Shown in pieces: positions 42,993 through 51,171 of a DNA stretch of 64,000 nt. Source of the stretch: Sphingobium soli (GTDB lineage: Bacteria > Pseudomonadota > Alphaproteobacteria > Sphingomonadales > Sphingomonadaceae); contig NZ_JAJGNP010000004.1 in NCBI RefSeq assembly GCF_020782245.1, forward strand, positions 248,001 to 312,000, in the 5' to 3' direction. Within the stretch, counting starts at the first letter, position 1; every line of letters begins with the position of its first letter. Both the position numbers and the translations under genes were made by a program. The notes beneath the pieces are model-generated. The model did not search any database, was not told the origin of the DNA, and worked only from the letters and a program-made list of their open reading frames with translations.

Positions 42993-43925
42993 ATGGCGAT
43001 CGACCTCGACCAGCCCGAACAGGATGAGCCCCAGCCCGGTTCCACCGCTTATGTCCTTCAGGAAATGCAGCTCTACGGCTACCGGCCGCTCGAAGACGAA
43101 CCCGATCAGCGGCCGCTTCCCGACGGCCGTATCGCCGAAGGCGCCATCGCTGACATCTTCGACGCGCTTGTATCCTGCTTGTCCGACACCCGGATCGAAC
43201 CCGATCTTGAGGATCTCGCCTGGAACATCGTCAATGTCTTCCAACGTGCGGGCGAACGGATCGAGCGCGATCTCGACGATAATGAGCAAGCGCAGAAGCG
43301 GCTCCAGCGCCAGCAGGACGGCAGCGAGGTCAAATCTGTCGAGCTGGAACGCAAGATCGCTGAAGGCATCACCATGATCGAACGCCGCGATACGATGGAA
43401 TTGCTTCGCGACGCCGGCGCCGACCAGTTCCGCACCCACTTGCGCAAACCCTGGCTGCCGCGATCCGGTCCGATGGTGAACCGCAAGGCGCTAACCTCGG
43501 CGGTGCTCGACAGTCGCAAGGCGCTCGACCGGCGCGCCTATCAGGACGCCCGCGTCCTCAATCCCGATGGCATCCGCATCGCGCTCAGCGCTGGTCCCAA
43601 CTATAATAATCACCGGCTGGTCTGCGATGTCCTCGACAAGGTCCGCGCCCAAATCCCCGATATGATCCTCGTTCATGGCGCGACGAACACGGGCGGCGAG
43701 CGCATCGGCGCCTGTTGGGCGCGCGACCATGATGTGCCGCAGGATCCGCGCAAGCCCGATTGGGATCGGCATGGCCGGGCAGCGCCGTTCAAGCGTAACG
43801 ACGCAATTCTGGAAACCTGCCCCAAGGGCGTGATCGTCTTTCCCGGCACCGGCATCCAGGACAATATCGCCGACAAGGCTCGCAAGATGGGCATCAGCGT
43901 CTGGGATTTCCGCAAGCGGGAGTGA
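42993..43925 (+). CDS. DUF2493 (SLOG-fold) protein
   Basis: 310 residues. The N-terminal 170 are mostly helical and charged (ERIERDLDDNEQAQKRLQRQ). The C-terminal domain is DUF2493/YspA: IALSAGPNYNNHRLVCDVLDK, ILVHGATNTGGERIGACWAR and KRNDAILETCPKGVIVFPGTG. This SLOG-fold domain is predicted to bind nucleotides or nucleotide-derived ligands and is common in ICEs and near defence genes. ATG 42993 follows CGGAGA. No partner gene is tightly coupled. Confidence 0.88.
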   Translation: MAIDLDQPEQDEPQPGSTAYVLQEMQLYGYRPLEDEPDQRPLPDGRIAEGAIADIFDALVSCLSDTRIEPDLEDLAWNIVNVFQRAGERIERDLDDNEQAQKRLQRQQDGSEVKSVELERKIAEGITMIERRDTMELLRDAGADQFRTHLRKPWLPRSGPMVNRKALTSAVLDSRKALDRRAYQDARVLNPDGIRIALSAGPNYNNHRLVCDVLDKVRAQIPDMILVHGATNTGGERIGACWARDHDVPQDPRKPDWDRHGRAAPFKRNDAILETCPKGVIVFPGTGIQDNIADKARKMGISVWDFRKRE

Positions 43926-43947
43926 TCAGCGACCCAAAGCTTGCCTA

Positions 43948-43975
43948 TGGACAAATTGGACAAGTTTTCTATATT
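43948..43975 (+). promoter_or_regulatory. Promoter of the Xre-RES operon
   Basis: TGGACA (43948-43953, 5/6), 16-bp spacer, TATATT (43970-43975, 5/6). The -35 box is part of a short direct repeat (tggacaa-at-tggacaa, about 43948-43963) that could be the antitoxin operator. Confidence 0.5.
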
Positions 43976-43994
43976 GGGCATGAAGGAAACGCCC

Positions 43995-44591
43995 ATGGTT
44001 CAGACTCAGATCAAGACACGGCGGGATGCGCGCGAGGCGGTAGTATCGTTCTTCGATACGCTGAGCGCGTCGACGCTGCTCAAATTCGCCAATGCCCTGC
44101 AACGCTCCAGACCCGATCCCGAACGGCTGGTTCGGCGTGTGCTGGAGGAAACCGGCGAAGCGCGCAAACTAGCCGGCGGCGGTCTCGGGACATTGCTTTC
44201 GAAAGCCGAGGGGCTGGCCCGGCTCGATGCGGTGACCGTCGAGGACGATGGCGATCAGTGGGCCGAGACCGAAGTGCTTGGCGCAGGGGATATGGCCGAA
44301 CGGCTCGGCGTCGCCCGCACCTCGCTCGATAACTGGCGTCGCGCGCACAAGATTCTGGCATTCCGCAAGGGTGTGCGGAATTATGTCTATCCGGTACGCC
44401 AGTTCGAGCGCCTTGCCCCGCTTGAAGGTCTGGACCGAGTCCGCGCGCATTTCAGCGATGATGATACGGCCTGGGAATGGCTGGTGACGCCCAATCGCCA
44501 TACCGGCGACGCCGCGCCAATCGAGCGGTTGCGCAAAGGCAAGATCGATGAGGTCGCGCGCGCGGCCGAAGGCGCGCTGGATTATCAGTGA
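43995..44591 (+). CDS. Antitoxin with Xre/MbcA/ParS-type toxin-binding domain
   Basis: 198 residues. A central HTH (GDMAERLGVARTSLDNWRRAH, then GVRNYVYPVRQFERLAPL) and the C-terminal toxin-binding domain DTAWEWLVTPNRHTGDAAPIERLRKGKIDEVARAAEGAL, broken here for length at TPNRHT. It should repress the operon and neutralise the RES toxin. I chose ATG 43995 because AAGGAA lies 6 nt upstream and the promoter's start point would be near 43982; ATG 43980 and 43947 are in frame upstream. Its stop overlaps the next start as GTGA. Confidence 0.85.
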   Translation: MVQTQIKTRRDAREAVVSFFDTLSASTLLKFANALQRSRPDPERLVRRVLEETGEARKLAGGGLGTLLSKAEGLARLDAVTVEDDGDQWAETEVLGAGDMAERLGVARTSLDNWRRAHKILAFRKGVRNYVYPVRQFERLAPLEGLDRVRAHFSDDDTAWEWLVTPNRHTGDAAPIERLRKGKIDEVARAAEGALDYQ

Positions 44592-45181
44592 AACTCGATC
44601 TCCGGCGCATTGCAGCGCGCACCGGGCCCGTCGACCTCGCTGACTGGCCGCGCATCATTCCGGACCGGCATCGCGCGACGCCCTGCGATGCCGGCTTCGG
44701 CTCGAGCCGCTTTTCCAGCCCCGGCCAATTGTTTCGCGTCCTCTATGCAGCCCAGGATTTTCCGACAGTGCTTGCAGAGGCGGTGATCCGTGACCGTTTT
44801 GTCGGCAAGCAGCGGCGCTACCTCTACCGGCCCTATCTCGAAAGCCTCGCAGCCACCACTATCAGCACGACTGCGCCGCTCATGCTGGTCGACCTGTCGG
44901 GAGGCGGAGCTTATGACATGGGGATCGATACCGATGCGAAAGGCAGCCGCGCGCATGTCGCTGGGCAAGCCTTCGCCGAAGCGCTGCACCGGCGAACGGC
45001 GGTGGACGGGATCATCTTTGATTCACGCCTGACCGGCGTGCCCTGCGCGGCCATTTTTGATCGCGCCTTTGTCCGGTTGCAGGCGTCCCCGCCGGTCGAT
45101 CTCCTTCGCGTCGCGGCGCTAGCTGATGAACTCAAGGCACGGGACATCATCGTCAGACGCCGACGGATATCATCCCGTTGA
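44588..45181 (+). CDS. RES-domain toxin (NAD+-consuming)
   Basis: 197-residue RES protein. GSSRFSSPGQLFRVLYAAQD has the first conserved arginine, TVLAEAVIRDRF the glutamate, and DGIIFDSRLTGVPCAAIFDR the C-terminal serine region of the RES (Arg-Glu-Ser) active site. RES toxins degrade NAD+ by phosphorolysis or hydrolysis and stop growth. GTG 44588 overlaps the antitoxin stop. The antitoxin-toxin order is the standard one. Two further genes follow in the same unit. Confidence 0.85.
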   Translation: MKLDLRRIAARTGPVDLADWPRIIPDRHRATPCDAGFGSSRFSSPGQLFRVLYAAQDFPTVLAEAVIRDRFVGKQRRYLYRPYLESLAATTISTTAPLMLVDLSGGGAYDMGIDTDAKGSRAHVAGQAFAEALHRRTAVDGIIFDSRLTGVPCAAIFDRAFVRLQASPPVDLLRVAALADELKARDIIVRRRRISSR

Positions 45182-45231
45182 CGACGGGTTCCGGAGCATC
45201 GCCATTGAGCGATCCGCAAGAAGGCGACCCG

Positions 45232-46308
45232 ATGTTCGTCTTGACCGAACTTGAAGGACCGGACGGCGGACCGCCACGCACGATCGCATTTGCCAATGCT
45301 GAAGTGCAGCCGCTCGACTTTGCAGCCTTGCGCGATGCCCGCCTCGATCAACCCATCACCATCCCGCTTAACTGCCGTAATGGCACGCTAGTCGAATCGA
45401 CGGTTGAAGGGAGGGTGCCGGGCCAAGTCATCAACATCGCGACAACTCTCGACAGCCCTTTCACCTCCTGCGCGATCGGTCTTGTCAAAGGCGGGTGGCT
45501 GCCATCGGCCTTTGCCGTCACCCGACAGAATACCACGATGCTGGTCGATCGGAACGTCGTCACCCAGATCGTTGGCAGGTTCGAAAACGGACGACGGCGC
45601 CGCGAACAACGGGATTTCCTAGACTTGTTCGCTGACCAGCCCATCCGCATCAATCCTCTACTCTTCGTGATGGAGGGCAATCGCCGGTCCACTCCCACTC
45701 CGACCGAAGCTGAGGGGCAGATGCAGGAGGTGGCGGCCAAATTGCGCGTGGCGCTGCCCAAGGCCGAGATCACCGTTGGTCCGGAGCATCTGAAGGGCGC
45801 GCTTGGTCTCATCAAGGATTCCCGTGCCTCCCTGGAGAACAAGCAGCGTTTTCTATGTCACCTCGCGCCATTGCTGGTGTCGCCGGTTGCGCGGGCCAAT
45901 GTCGAAGCCCGATGGAATGACATTATTGCAGCCGCCGACCTTCACGGTGTGCCGCGGCAATCCATCACCGTGCTGACAGCCCTCAGCGCCGTTGCCGTTC
46001 CCAATGGCAAGAGCCCGGCCAAACGCCTGTTGAAATTCCGGAACGGCTATACCGAAGCCGATGCCTATAATGCGCTCGCTGACCTCCGGGCCATCGAACT
46101 GTTCATCGCGATGCTCAGCTGTTTCCCCGACGAAGCCATTCAGCTTTGCACCGCGGACAAGAATCTGGCCCTGCTCTGGGTAGGGATTCAGGCATCGAAC
46201 TTTGCCCGCGTCGGGGCAGGCTTTACCTATGACATGACGCCCGTCGACGACCTTTTCCCGGGAAACACGGGATTGGCCTGGAAAACCATCCTGGAGGGGA
46301 GGGATTGA
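45232..46308 (+). CDS. Unknown protein, possible PIN-like fold
   Basis: 358 residues. No family recognised. A PIN-like order of acidic residues can be read: MLVDRNVVTQIVG (Asp), LLFVMEGNRRS (Glu), ALADLRAIELFIAML (Asp) and LCTADKNLALLWVGI (Asp), similar to PIN ribonucleases; this is inference. ATG 45232 has AAGAAGG at 8 nt; a TTG at 45178 would overlap the RES stop as TTGA. Its stop overlaps the next ATG (TGATG), so it belongs to the toxin-antitoxin operon. Confidence 0.6.
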   Translation: MFVLTELEGPDGGPPRTIAFANAEVQPLDFAALRDARLDQPITIPLNCRNGTLVESTVEGRVPGQVINIATTLDSPFTSCAIGLVKGGWLPSAFAVTRQNTTMLVDRNVVTQIVGRFENGRRRREQRDFLDLFADQPIRINPLLFVMEGNRRSTPTPTEAEGQMQEVAAKLRVALPKAEITVGPEHLKGALGLIKDSRASLENKQRFLCHLAPLLVSPVARANVEARWNDIIAAADLHGVPRQSITVLTALSAVAVPNGKSPAKRLLKFRNGYTEADAYNALADLRAIELFIAMLSCFPDEAIQLCTADKNLALLWVGIQASNFARVGAGFTYDMTPVDDLFPGNTGLAWKTILEGRD

Positions 46309-46814
46309 TGTTCTGTCCTTTGGCTATCGATTGGGGAAATGCGGCCGATTGGGCTTCGGCGATTGCGAGCACTAGCGCCGTCGTTGCGGCCCTGTGGATA
46401 GCCTTCGGCCAGGAGCGCAACGCGCACAGGCTCCGGAAATTGGCACGGAATGAAGAGCATGAGCGCAAGGCGCATCTGATTGCCGAAGTGATCCGACTAT
46501 CTGGAGAGATCGAAGCAGTCGCTATCTCTGGCTCGAATTTGGTCAATCTTGGTGGACAAGATCTGTCGTCACAACGGGACGACATCGAGGGGTTGCGTTC
46601 GCAATTGCGCGCGCTTCAGCAATTTCCGCAATCCGATCCCCGCATATTTGGGGAAATTGGGCGCATCATCCATGCCAGCGAAATGCCATTCGATGTTTCG
46701 ACGGCTAGCACCTCCTATCAGGGGATTATCCTGCGCGATCTTGCCGGCAGAATGGCGGAGCGTCGCGACGCGCTTGCGAAGCTGCTGTCGTCATTGACTT
46801 TGCATCCCGAATGA
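46308..46814 (+). CDS. Unknown single-pass membrane protein
   Basis: 168 residues: one N-terminal membrane segment (about 12-32, WASAIASTSAVVAALWIAF) followed by a basic-charged helical region (NAHRLRKLARNEEHERKAHL) likely to be a coiled coil, then a helical tail. ATG 46308 overlaps the upstream stop (TGATG) and GGAGG lies upstream. The layout (short anchor plus coiled coil) resembles small membrane effectors next to toxins, but no family is recognised. Confidence 0.6.
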   Translation: MFCPLAIDWGNAADWASAIASTSAVVAALWIAFGQERNAHRLRKLARNEEHERKAHLIAEVIRLSGEIEAVAISGSNLVNLGGQDLSSQRDDIEGLRSQLRALQQFPQSDPRIFGEIGRIIHASEMPFDVSTASTSYQGIILRDLAGRMAERRDALAKLLSSLTLHPE

Positions 46815-46853
46815 CGGTCCCGTCACCGACAAATCTACTTCAGATTTTGCGCG

Positions 46854-47051
46854 CTAATGCAGCGTGGAATCGGACTCCAGTGTGATCGTGACGGCATTCC
46901 TGACGATAAACCAGAGAGCCAGCTCGTCGAGGTCGCGGGCCGCCATCAGGTCATCGATCTTGGCCTGGAGAACGGCAGCGACATCATCGCCATGCTCCGC
47001 GATCAGCTCGCGCGCCATGTGAAACGCGTTGGCTTCATCGACAGGTTCCAT
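46854..47051 (-). CDS. DUF6961-like small protein
   Basis: 65 residues on the minus strand: AFHMARELIAEHGDDVAAVL, then DDLMAARDLDELALWFIVRN. The pattern (helix, HGDDA, helix) resembles DUF6961 proteins of sphingomonad elements (from memory). ATG 47051 is preferred; the open frame extends about 94 codons upstream, but that part looks non-coding. It is convergent with the toxin-antitoxin unit and divergent from the DUF736 gene. Confidence 0.55.
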   Translation of the reverse strand: MEPVDEANAFHMARELIAEHGDDVAAVLQAKIDDLMAARDLDELALWFIVRNAVTITLESDSTLH

Positions 47052-47545
47052 TCTGCCAGTGTAATCGCCCTCGATCGACCGCGCCACGCAGCAGGTAGCC
47101 GGGGTAACGCGATTGCCGAACGGATCGCCGCCGAATGCGGGGAAGTGCGGATGGGCAATCTCACGAGTGTCGTCACAAGCAGGCATTTGGCTCCGGCCTG
47201 TGAGGATATCGCGCCGACACTCCCCATTGCCGATCAACGGCTGAGGACATCCCACCGGCATCCGCTTGGCATGCGGACGTGAAAATCGAGGGTGGCACTT
47301 CTGGCGAGGATGGCGGGGCCGCCCATGTGCCATAGTTCACGGAGGGCCAGAAGCCATGTGACGCAACGTCTCCGGCTGACCTGTGACCAACCCCTTTTCT
47401 GTCGCCTGAATACGATCCTCGGCCGCCTCATGCCGTCAACCCCGTGAAGGGGTTCCCCTCCGCGTGCGCTGCGGTGACGTCGGCATCCGGGCTCTCCTTT
47501 GGCCGCCATCGGGGATGGTCCCCGATCATCCGAAGGAGTTTGAAC
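47052..47545 (+). promoter_or_regulatory. 494-bp gap; structured leader of DUF736 gene 1
   Basis: The first 385 bp show no gene I can support. The last 110 bp hold a hairpin aaccccgtgaaggggtt (47437-47453 region), a perfect 8-bp stem atcgggga-tgg-tccccgat (47508-47526), and CTCCTT (47494-47499), which can pair with the AAGGAG ribosome binding site (47533-47538) across that stem. Confidence 0.55.
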
Positions 47546-47866
47546 ATGGCCACTATCGCTAACCTCACCGTGAAGTCCGACGGCAGCATGGAGGGCACGC
47601 TCGCGACCCTCACCGTCACGGCGCCGATCTCGATCATCCGCAACGGTCGCAAGACCAAGGAAAACGAGCCCGACTGGCGGGTCGTCAGCCGCAAGAATGG
47701 CTTCGAGCTGGGTGCCGGCTGGGACCGCTTCTCGCAGAACACCGGCGCCGAATACACCTCGCTGTCGCTGTCCGCCCCCGAATTTGGCACCATCTACGCC
47801 AATATCGCCAATGCTCCGGGCGACGATCCTTCGAAGAAGGTCGCGATCTGGAACCCGCCGGCCTGA
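47546..47866 (+). CDS. DUF736 protein, copy 1
   Basis: 106-residue DUF736 protein: MATIANLTVKSDGSMEGTLA, ISIIRNGRKTKENEPDWRVV, GFELGAGWDRFSQNTGAEYT and SLSAPEFGTIYANI are family blocks. The family is small, beta rich and strongly tied to Trb-type plasmids and ICEs of Alphaproteobacteria; function unknown, possibly single-stranded DNA or cell-surface related. This copy is the closest to consensus. A strong terminator follows. Confidence 0.92.
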   Translation: MATIANLTVKSDGSMEGTLATLTVTAPISIIRNGRKTKENEPDWRVVSRKNGFELGAGWDRFSQNTGAEYTSLSLSAPEFGTIYANIANAPGDDPSKKVAIWNPPA

Positions 47867-47878
47867 CTCGCCGGCATC

Positions 47879-47908
47879 GGCCCCGCCCTCGGGCGGGGCC
47901 ACTTTTTT
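47879..47908 (+). terminator. Rho-independent terminator after DUF736 gene 1
   Basis: ggccccgcc-ctcg-ggcggggcc (47879-47900) then acttttttac. Perfect 9-bp stem and T6. The next gene starts 27 nt later, so that gene needs read-through or its own promoter. Confidence 0.85.
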
Positions 47909-47935
47909 ACCCTCTTGGAAATCGAGGAGAGGCTC

Positions 47936-48244
47936 ATGAGCCGTCATCCGGTCACCGTCCGCTCGGCAGATGCGACCGACACCGACGCGACCATCGGTTA
48001 CGATCCGCCGATGCGCACCTATTTTCTTCAGGCGTTTGAGGATCCAAAGTCAGACGATCCGGGTCTATGGCTCGGCACCCGGCTTGAGGAATATCCCGAT
48101 CTTGCGGGGCTGGTCGCAGCCGCGGGCGCTAAGGGCTATACGCTTGATGGCCTGACCGACGGGGTCATCGCCGATATGGCGCGGGAAGCCGCTATCCCGT
48201 CGCGGCCATCGCTGGCTGAACGCTGCGGCTGGCCGCTACGCTGA
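47936..48244 (+). CDS. Unknown small protein, ICE accessory
   Basis: 102 residues: PPMRTYFLQAFEDPKSDDPG, LWLGTRLEEYPDLAGLVAAA, GYTLDGLTDGVIADMAREAA. No family recognised. ATG 47936 with GAGGAGA upstream. It lies between a terminator and a 400-bp gap. Confidence 0.6.
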   Translation: MSRHPVTVRSADATDTDATIGYDPPMRTYFLQAFEDPKSDDPGLWLGTRLEEYPDLAGLVAAAGAKGYTLDGLTDGVIADMAREAAIPSRPSLAERCGWPLR

Positions 48245-48648
48245 ATACTCTTTTGTACCGGGGCGGGCACCGCTCGCTCCGGTTTTGCAAGGTTCACATA
48301 CGACCCTTCCGATCGTCATATCCCTGCGCTTGTTCAATCTCCCGACATGGCCGGCGCCAATCCAGACAGGATATGGAGATCGATCCGCCGAGGCGAGATT
48401 CCAGGCGATCGATCGGGCGACGACACGGCAGTCAACCTCTCCCAGGATCGGAAGGCCACACCCGCTCTAGTGAGGCGCTGATCCCTATGGCCGAAACCCG
48501 GCCTCCTTCAATCAACCCGTAAAGGGTCCGCTACGCTGCGCGTGCGGCCGCTTGGGCAAGCCGGCGCGGTGATTGCGGCCAGGCCCCGTCCGCCGGAGCA
48601 CCTGTCGAGCGGGGATGGCCTCCGCTCCTTCCGACAGGAGTTGATGTC
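48245..48648 (+). promoter_or_regulatory. 404-bp gap; structured leader of a small gene
   Basis: No supportable gene. The last 130 bp repeat the layout of the DUF736-1 leader: aacccgtaaagggt (near 48518-48531), a ccgctacgctgcgcgtgcgg dyad-rich stretch, then gagcgggg-atgg-cctccgctc (48607-48627). Outside it cctgtcg (48601-48607) can pair with cgacagg (48632-48638), covering part of the AGGAG ribosome binding site. Confidence 0.5.
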
Positions 48649-48813
48649 ATGCCACTCAGGACCGCCCAATCGCTCGCCTGGAATCTCGCGCGCACGCTGA
48701 TGACCGTCATCGTCCTCATCCGGACCGACAAAGGCTACGCCGTGATGCCTTGGGAAGAATTCGACGGCAATCCTGCCCAGGTGGTGCAGGAATATGATCC
48801 GTTCCCATCGTGA
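48649..48813 (+). CDS. 54-residue unknown protein
   Basis: Short gene MPLRTAQSLAWNLARTLMTV...QEYDPFPS. AGGAG (48636-48640) lies 8 nt before the ATG and the stop overlaps the next GTG (GTGA), so it is coupled to a membrane protein gene. A hydrophobic middle (LMTVIVLIRT) is followed by GYAVMPWEEFDG. Structured leader upstream. No family recognised. Confidence 0.55.
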   Translation: MPLRTAQSLAWNLARTLMTVIVLIRTDKGYAVMPWEEFDGNPAQVVQEYDPFPS

Positions 48814-49256
48814 TCGAAGCGACGAACTCGCTCTTTCGGCGAAACATTTTCGTGTTTCGCGCCGCACGAAGCGGCGTTATCCTGCTCACGCACGATAGCG
48901 CTGTGGAGGTGGTGGCGGGCGCGTCCGACGATCATTCGTCTCGGAAGGCCGCGATCCTTGGCGGATTCGTCAGCGGCGTCGCGGTGCTGGTCGCGGGTCA
49001 GTTACTGTTCGCCTATGTCCGCTCACCGTTGATTCGGCTCGGCATCGCACTCCTGTTCGTGGTGCCCGCCGGGATTGCGGGCTACCATGCCGTCTATGGC
49101 ATCGCTGGACTGGCTATTGACCCGGGTATCATCTTGTCGCTGCTGAGCTGGGTCGGCGCAGTCATGATCGCCGGCACCGCCTGGATGCGGCTCGCAGGCG
49201 AAGCGGTCGCGGGACCGGCCTCACAAAGCACAGCCGGGACGTCGACCTCTTCCTAG
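48810..49256 (+). CDS. Putative inner-membrane protein
   Basis: 148 residues with about three membrane segments: AILGGFVSGVAVLVAGQLLF, LGIALLFVVPAGIAGYHAVY and IILSLLSWVGAVMIAGTAW. The first 35 residues are cytoplasmic-type (RRNIFVFRAARSGVILL). GTG 48810 overlaps the stop of the 54-residue gene. It looks like a small element-encoded membrane protein of unknown role. Confidence 0.65.
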   Translation: MIEATNSLFRRNIFVFRAARSGVILLTHDSAVEVVAGASDDHSSRKAAILGGFVSGVAVLVAGQLLFAYVRSPLIRLGIALLFVVPAGIAGYHAVYGIAGLAIDPGIILSLLSWVGAVMIAGTAWMRLAGEAVAGPASQSTAGTSTSS

Positions 49257-49683
49257 CCCTTATCGGCCGCGTCATTGCACGACTGGGCGCTGAGGCTCCG
49301 GTGGGAGGGGGGGATTCACCAGGATGTAGGCGATGGACGTATCCGGCCCTGACGGGTTGATCGGAAAAGAGCCCACCCGGAATCGCCGAAACCTGCCGCA
49401 GTGGTCATCGTCAACACTGCCCCTTCGTCATCCGCTGCCAAAACGGCCTCGTGTCGATGCGCTTATTTGCCGTCAGGGACGCTGACGCTCTCCCGGCTTG
49501 CCGCAACGGCTTGGCCCAAACTTTCTTCCCCCGGCGTGCCGCCGTTCCTCGCGCACCAAGAAAGCCCCGCCCAAGCCGTCCTCCGCTTTGCTGCGGGCCT
49601 TCGGCTGCAGCGCCGGTCGCCTGCCGGCCTGACCAGCGCATCGAGGCCGCAATGGCGCGGCTCGACTGAGAAGGAACGGCATC
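49257..49683 (+). promoter_or_regulatory. 427-bp gap; leader of DUF736 gene 2
   Basis: No supportable gene. Near its end: tcgag-g-ccgc (49641-49650) pairs with gcgg-ctcga (49657-49665) with one bulged base, loop aatggc, then GAGAAGGAAC as ribosome binding site. cctccgctttgctgcggg at about 49580-49600 resembles stretches in the two other leaders. Confidence 0.45.
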
Positions 49684-50004
49684 ATGGCAAAGATCGGCAG
49701 CTTCAAGAAGGTTTCGGGCGAACTCCGGGGCCAGATCACCACCCTCACGCTTCAGGCCCAGTCGGTTCGCATCGTCGCCGATGAACAAGCCAGCGGCAAC
49801 GCCCCCAGCCACCGCGTCTATATCGGCGACTCCGTCGAAATCGGCGCTGGCTGGAGCAAGCGGACCAACGATGACCGCCATTATCTCTCGCTGAAACTCG
49901 ACGATCCGAGCTTCGTCGCTCCCATCTTCGCCCAGCTCTTCGACGGCGAGAATGGTGAACACGATCTCGTCTGGACCCGCCCGGCACGCCGCGACCGCGA
50001 TTGA
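49684..50004 (+). CDS. DUF736 protein, copy 2
   Basis: 106 residues: MAKIGSFKKVSGELRGQITT, VRIVADEQASGNAPSHRVYI, VEIGAGWSKRTNDDRHYLSL and the closing DLVWTRPARR. More divergent than copy 1; the IGAGW core is kept. Function unknown. A GGCCCGCC/GGCGGGCC hairpin follows its stop. Confidence 0.9.
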   Translation: MAKIGSFKKVSGELRGQITTLTLQAQSVRIVADEQASGNAPSHRVYIGDSVEIGAGWSKRTNDDRHYLSLKLDDPSFVAPIFAQLFDGENGEHDLVWTRPARRDRD

Positions 50005-50012
50005 AGCCGGTC

Positions 50013-50038
50013 GGCCCGCCTGGTTCGCCGGGCGGGCC
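50013..50038 (+). terminator. Hairpin after DUF736 gene 2
   Basis: ggcccgcc (50013-50020) pairs with ggcgggcc (50031-50038). Loop of 10, no T run; may end or slow transcription. The rest of the gap to 50274 holds no gene I can support. Confidence 0.5.
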
Positions 50039-50274
50039 ATTCCAGACCGGACGGGTGCGCTACGGAGGCGGAAACCCCAACGACAGCGATCTTCACGGTT
50101 CGCGCGGAAGACGAAGAAGGCCGGCAGCCTCCGGACACAATCCGAGTTTATCGCGGGCGACACCGATGAGGACTCCCCCTTTTGGGGGAGGCCTATCCCC
50201 CATTTCGGGAATGCCGCCAACCCTGGCGACGCGCCAAATTCGCTTCCCTTCCAACGGGTTCGCGGGTGCAGGTC

Positions 50275-50484
50275 ATGCCAAGAAAACTCGATACCGAGCG
50301 CCAGGCTCTCGATTTCGCCGGTTTCGCGCAAGAGTTTCTGCGTCGCAATCCGACATATCGATCGCAATATGAGATGGTCATGCGCGGCCCCGAAGGCGAT
50401 CGAGCAACTCCCGGGCGCGAGACGATGGCCCGGTTCTGGGGGTTGGACTTTCCCATGTGCCCCGGATCGATCGGCTGCGGTTGA
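50275..50484 (+). CDS. DUF6499-type N-terminal part of a split regulator
   Basis: 69 residues as read: FAGFAQEFLRRNPTYRSQYE, then ARFWGLDFPMCPGSIGCG. The RNP-YRxQY and WGLDFP blocks are the N-terminal domain (DUF6499) that is normally fused to DUF2285. The next part continues in another frame. Removing one G from the ccccgga stretch (50459-50466) joins FPMCP to DRSAAVEPAIWL and restores one protein. In-frame stop TGA at 50482-50484 if not. Confidence 0.65.
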   Translation: MPRKLDTERQALDFAGFAQEFLRRNPTYRSQYEMVMRGPEGDRATPGRETMARFWGLDFPMCPGSIGCG

Positions 50485-51046
50485 ACCGGCCATCTGGCTT
50501 GCCGCCCTATCGCCCACAACGGTGGTCCTCGACACGGCCGATCCTGATTTGGGCATCGCCACCTCGGTCGCTCTCGACGATTGGCCGCTGATCCTCGTCG
50601 ACCGCCACCTTTCGAACGGCCGCCACCTCGTCCTTGCAGACACCGACGGCCTGCATCGTCTGTGGCTGCGCGACACGTCGCCCGGGCGCCCGCTTGCCTA
50701 TGTGATCGCGAAGGATGCGAGCCTCGATCTGCGCCTCGCCGCCGTCCGGCGACTCGATCGGCGCCTTGCCGGCGCGCCACCCGCGAAGTTGCCGCGCGGC
50801 TTCATGCCCACCGCCTTCCAGCGGCACCGACTATCGCTGCTCCTCGATATCATCGACATGGCGAAGGACCGGGAATATCCCGAGGCCACCACCTACGACA
50901 TCGCGCGCGCACTCCTGTACGTCGACATGGGTGTCGGTCGCGGCACCGATTGGAAAACGTCGTCGGAACGCCGCCGCACCCAGCGTCTGATGGAGGAAGC
51001 GTTTGCGTTGCGCGATGGTGGCTATCGCACCTTGCTACGCGGCTGA
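50465..51046 (+). CDS. DUF2285 C-terminal part of a split regulator
   Basis: About 193 residues in the frame that continues DUF6499: EPAIWLAALSPTTVVLDTAD, LDDWPLILVDRHLSNGRHLV, LPRGFMPTAFQRHRLSLLLD (DUF2285 core) and ERRRTQRLMEEAFALRDGGY. The family is a DNA-binding regulator typical of alphaproteobacterial ICEs, located next to the AlpA-like gene and repA. No good start lies at the head of this part, which supports a frameshift over two natural genes. If it is real decay, the element may have lost a regulator. Confidence 0.7.
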   Translation, partial: DRSAAVEPAIWLAALSPTTVVLDTADPDLGIATSVALDDWPLILVDRHLSNGRHLVLADTDGLHRLWLRDTSPGRPLAYVIAKDASLDLRLAAVRRLDRRLAGAPPAKLPRGFMPTAFQRHRLSLLLDIIDMAKDREYPEATTYDIARALLYVDMGVGRGTDWKTSSERRRTQRLMEEAFALRDGGYRTLLRG

Positions 51047-51171
51047 GATCAGGTGCGACAAAAATCGGACGCTAAAAACAGCCGCTCCACCGCGCCGATC
51101 CTTGTTCGCCAATGTCCCTCCATGCTGTCCGCGGCCGCCTTCTGCCGCCGCCGACGCGATGGAGGACGATC

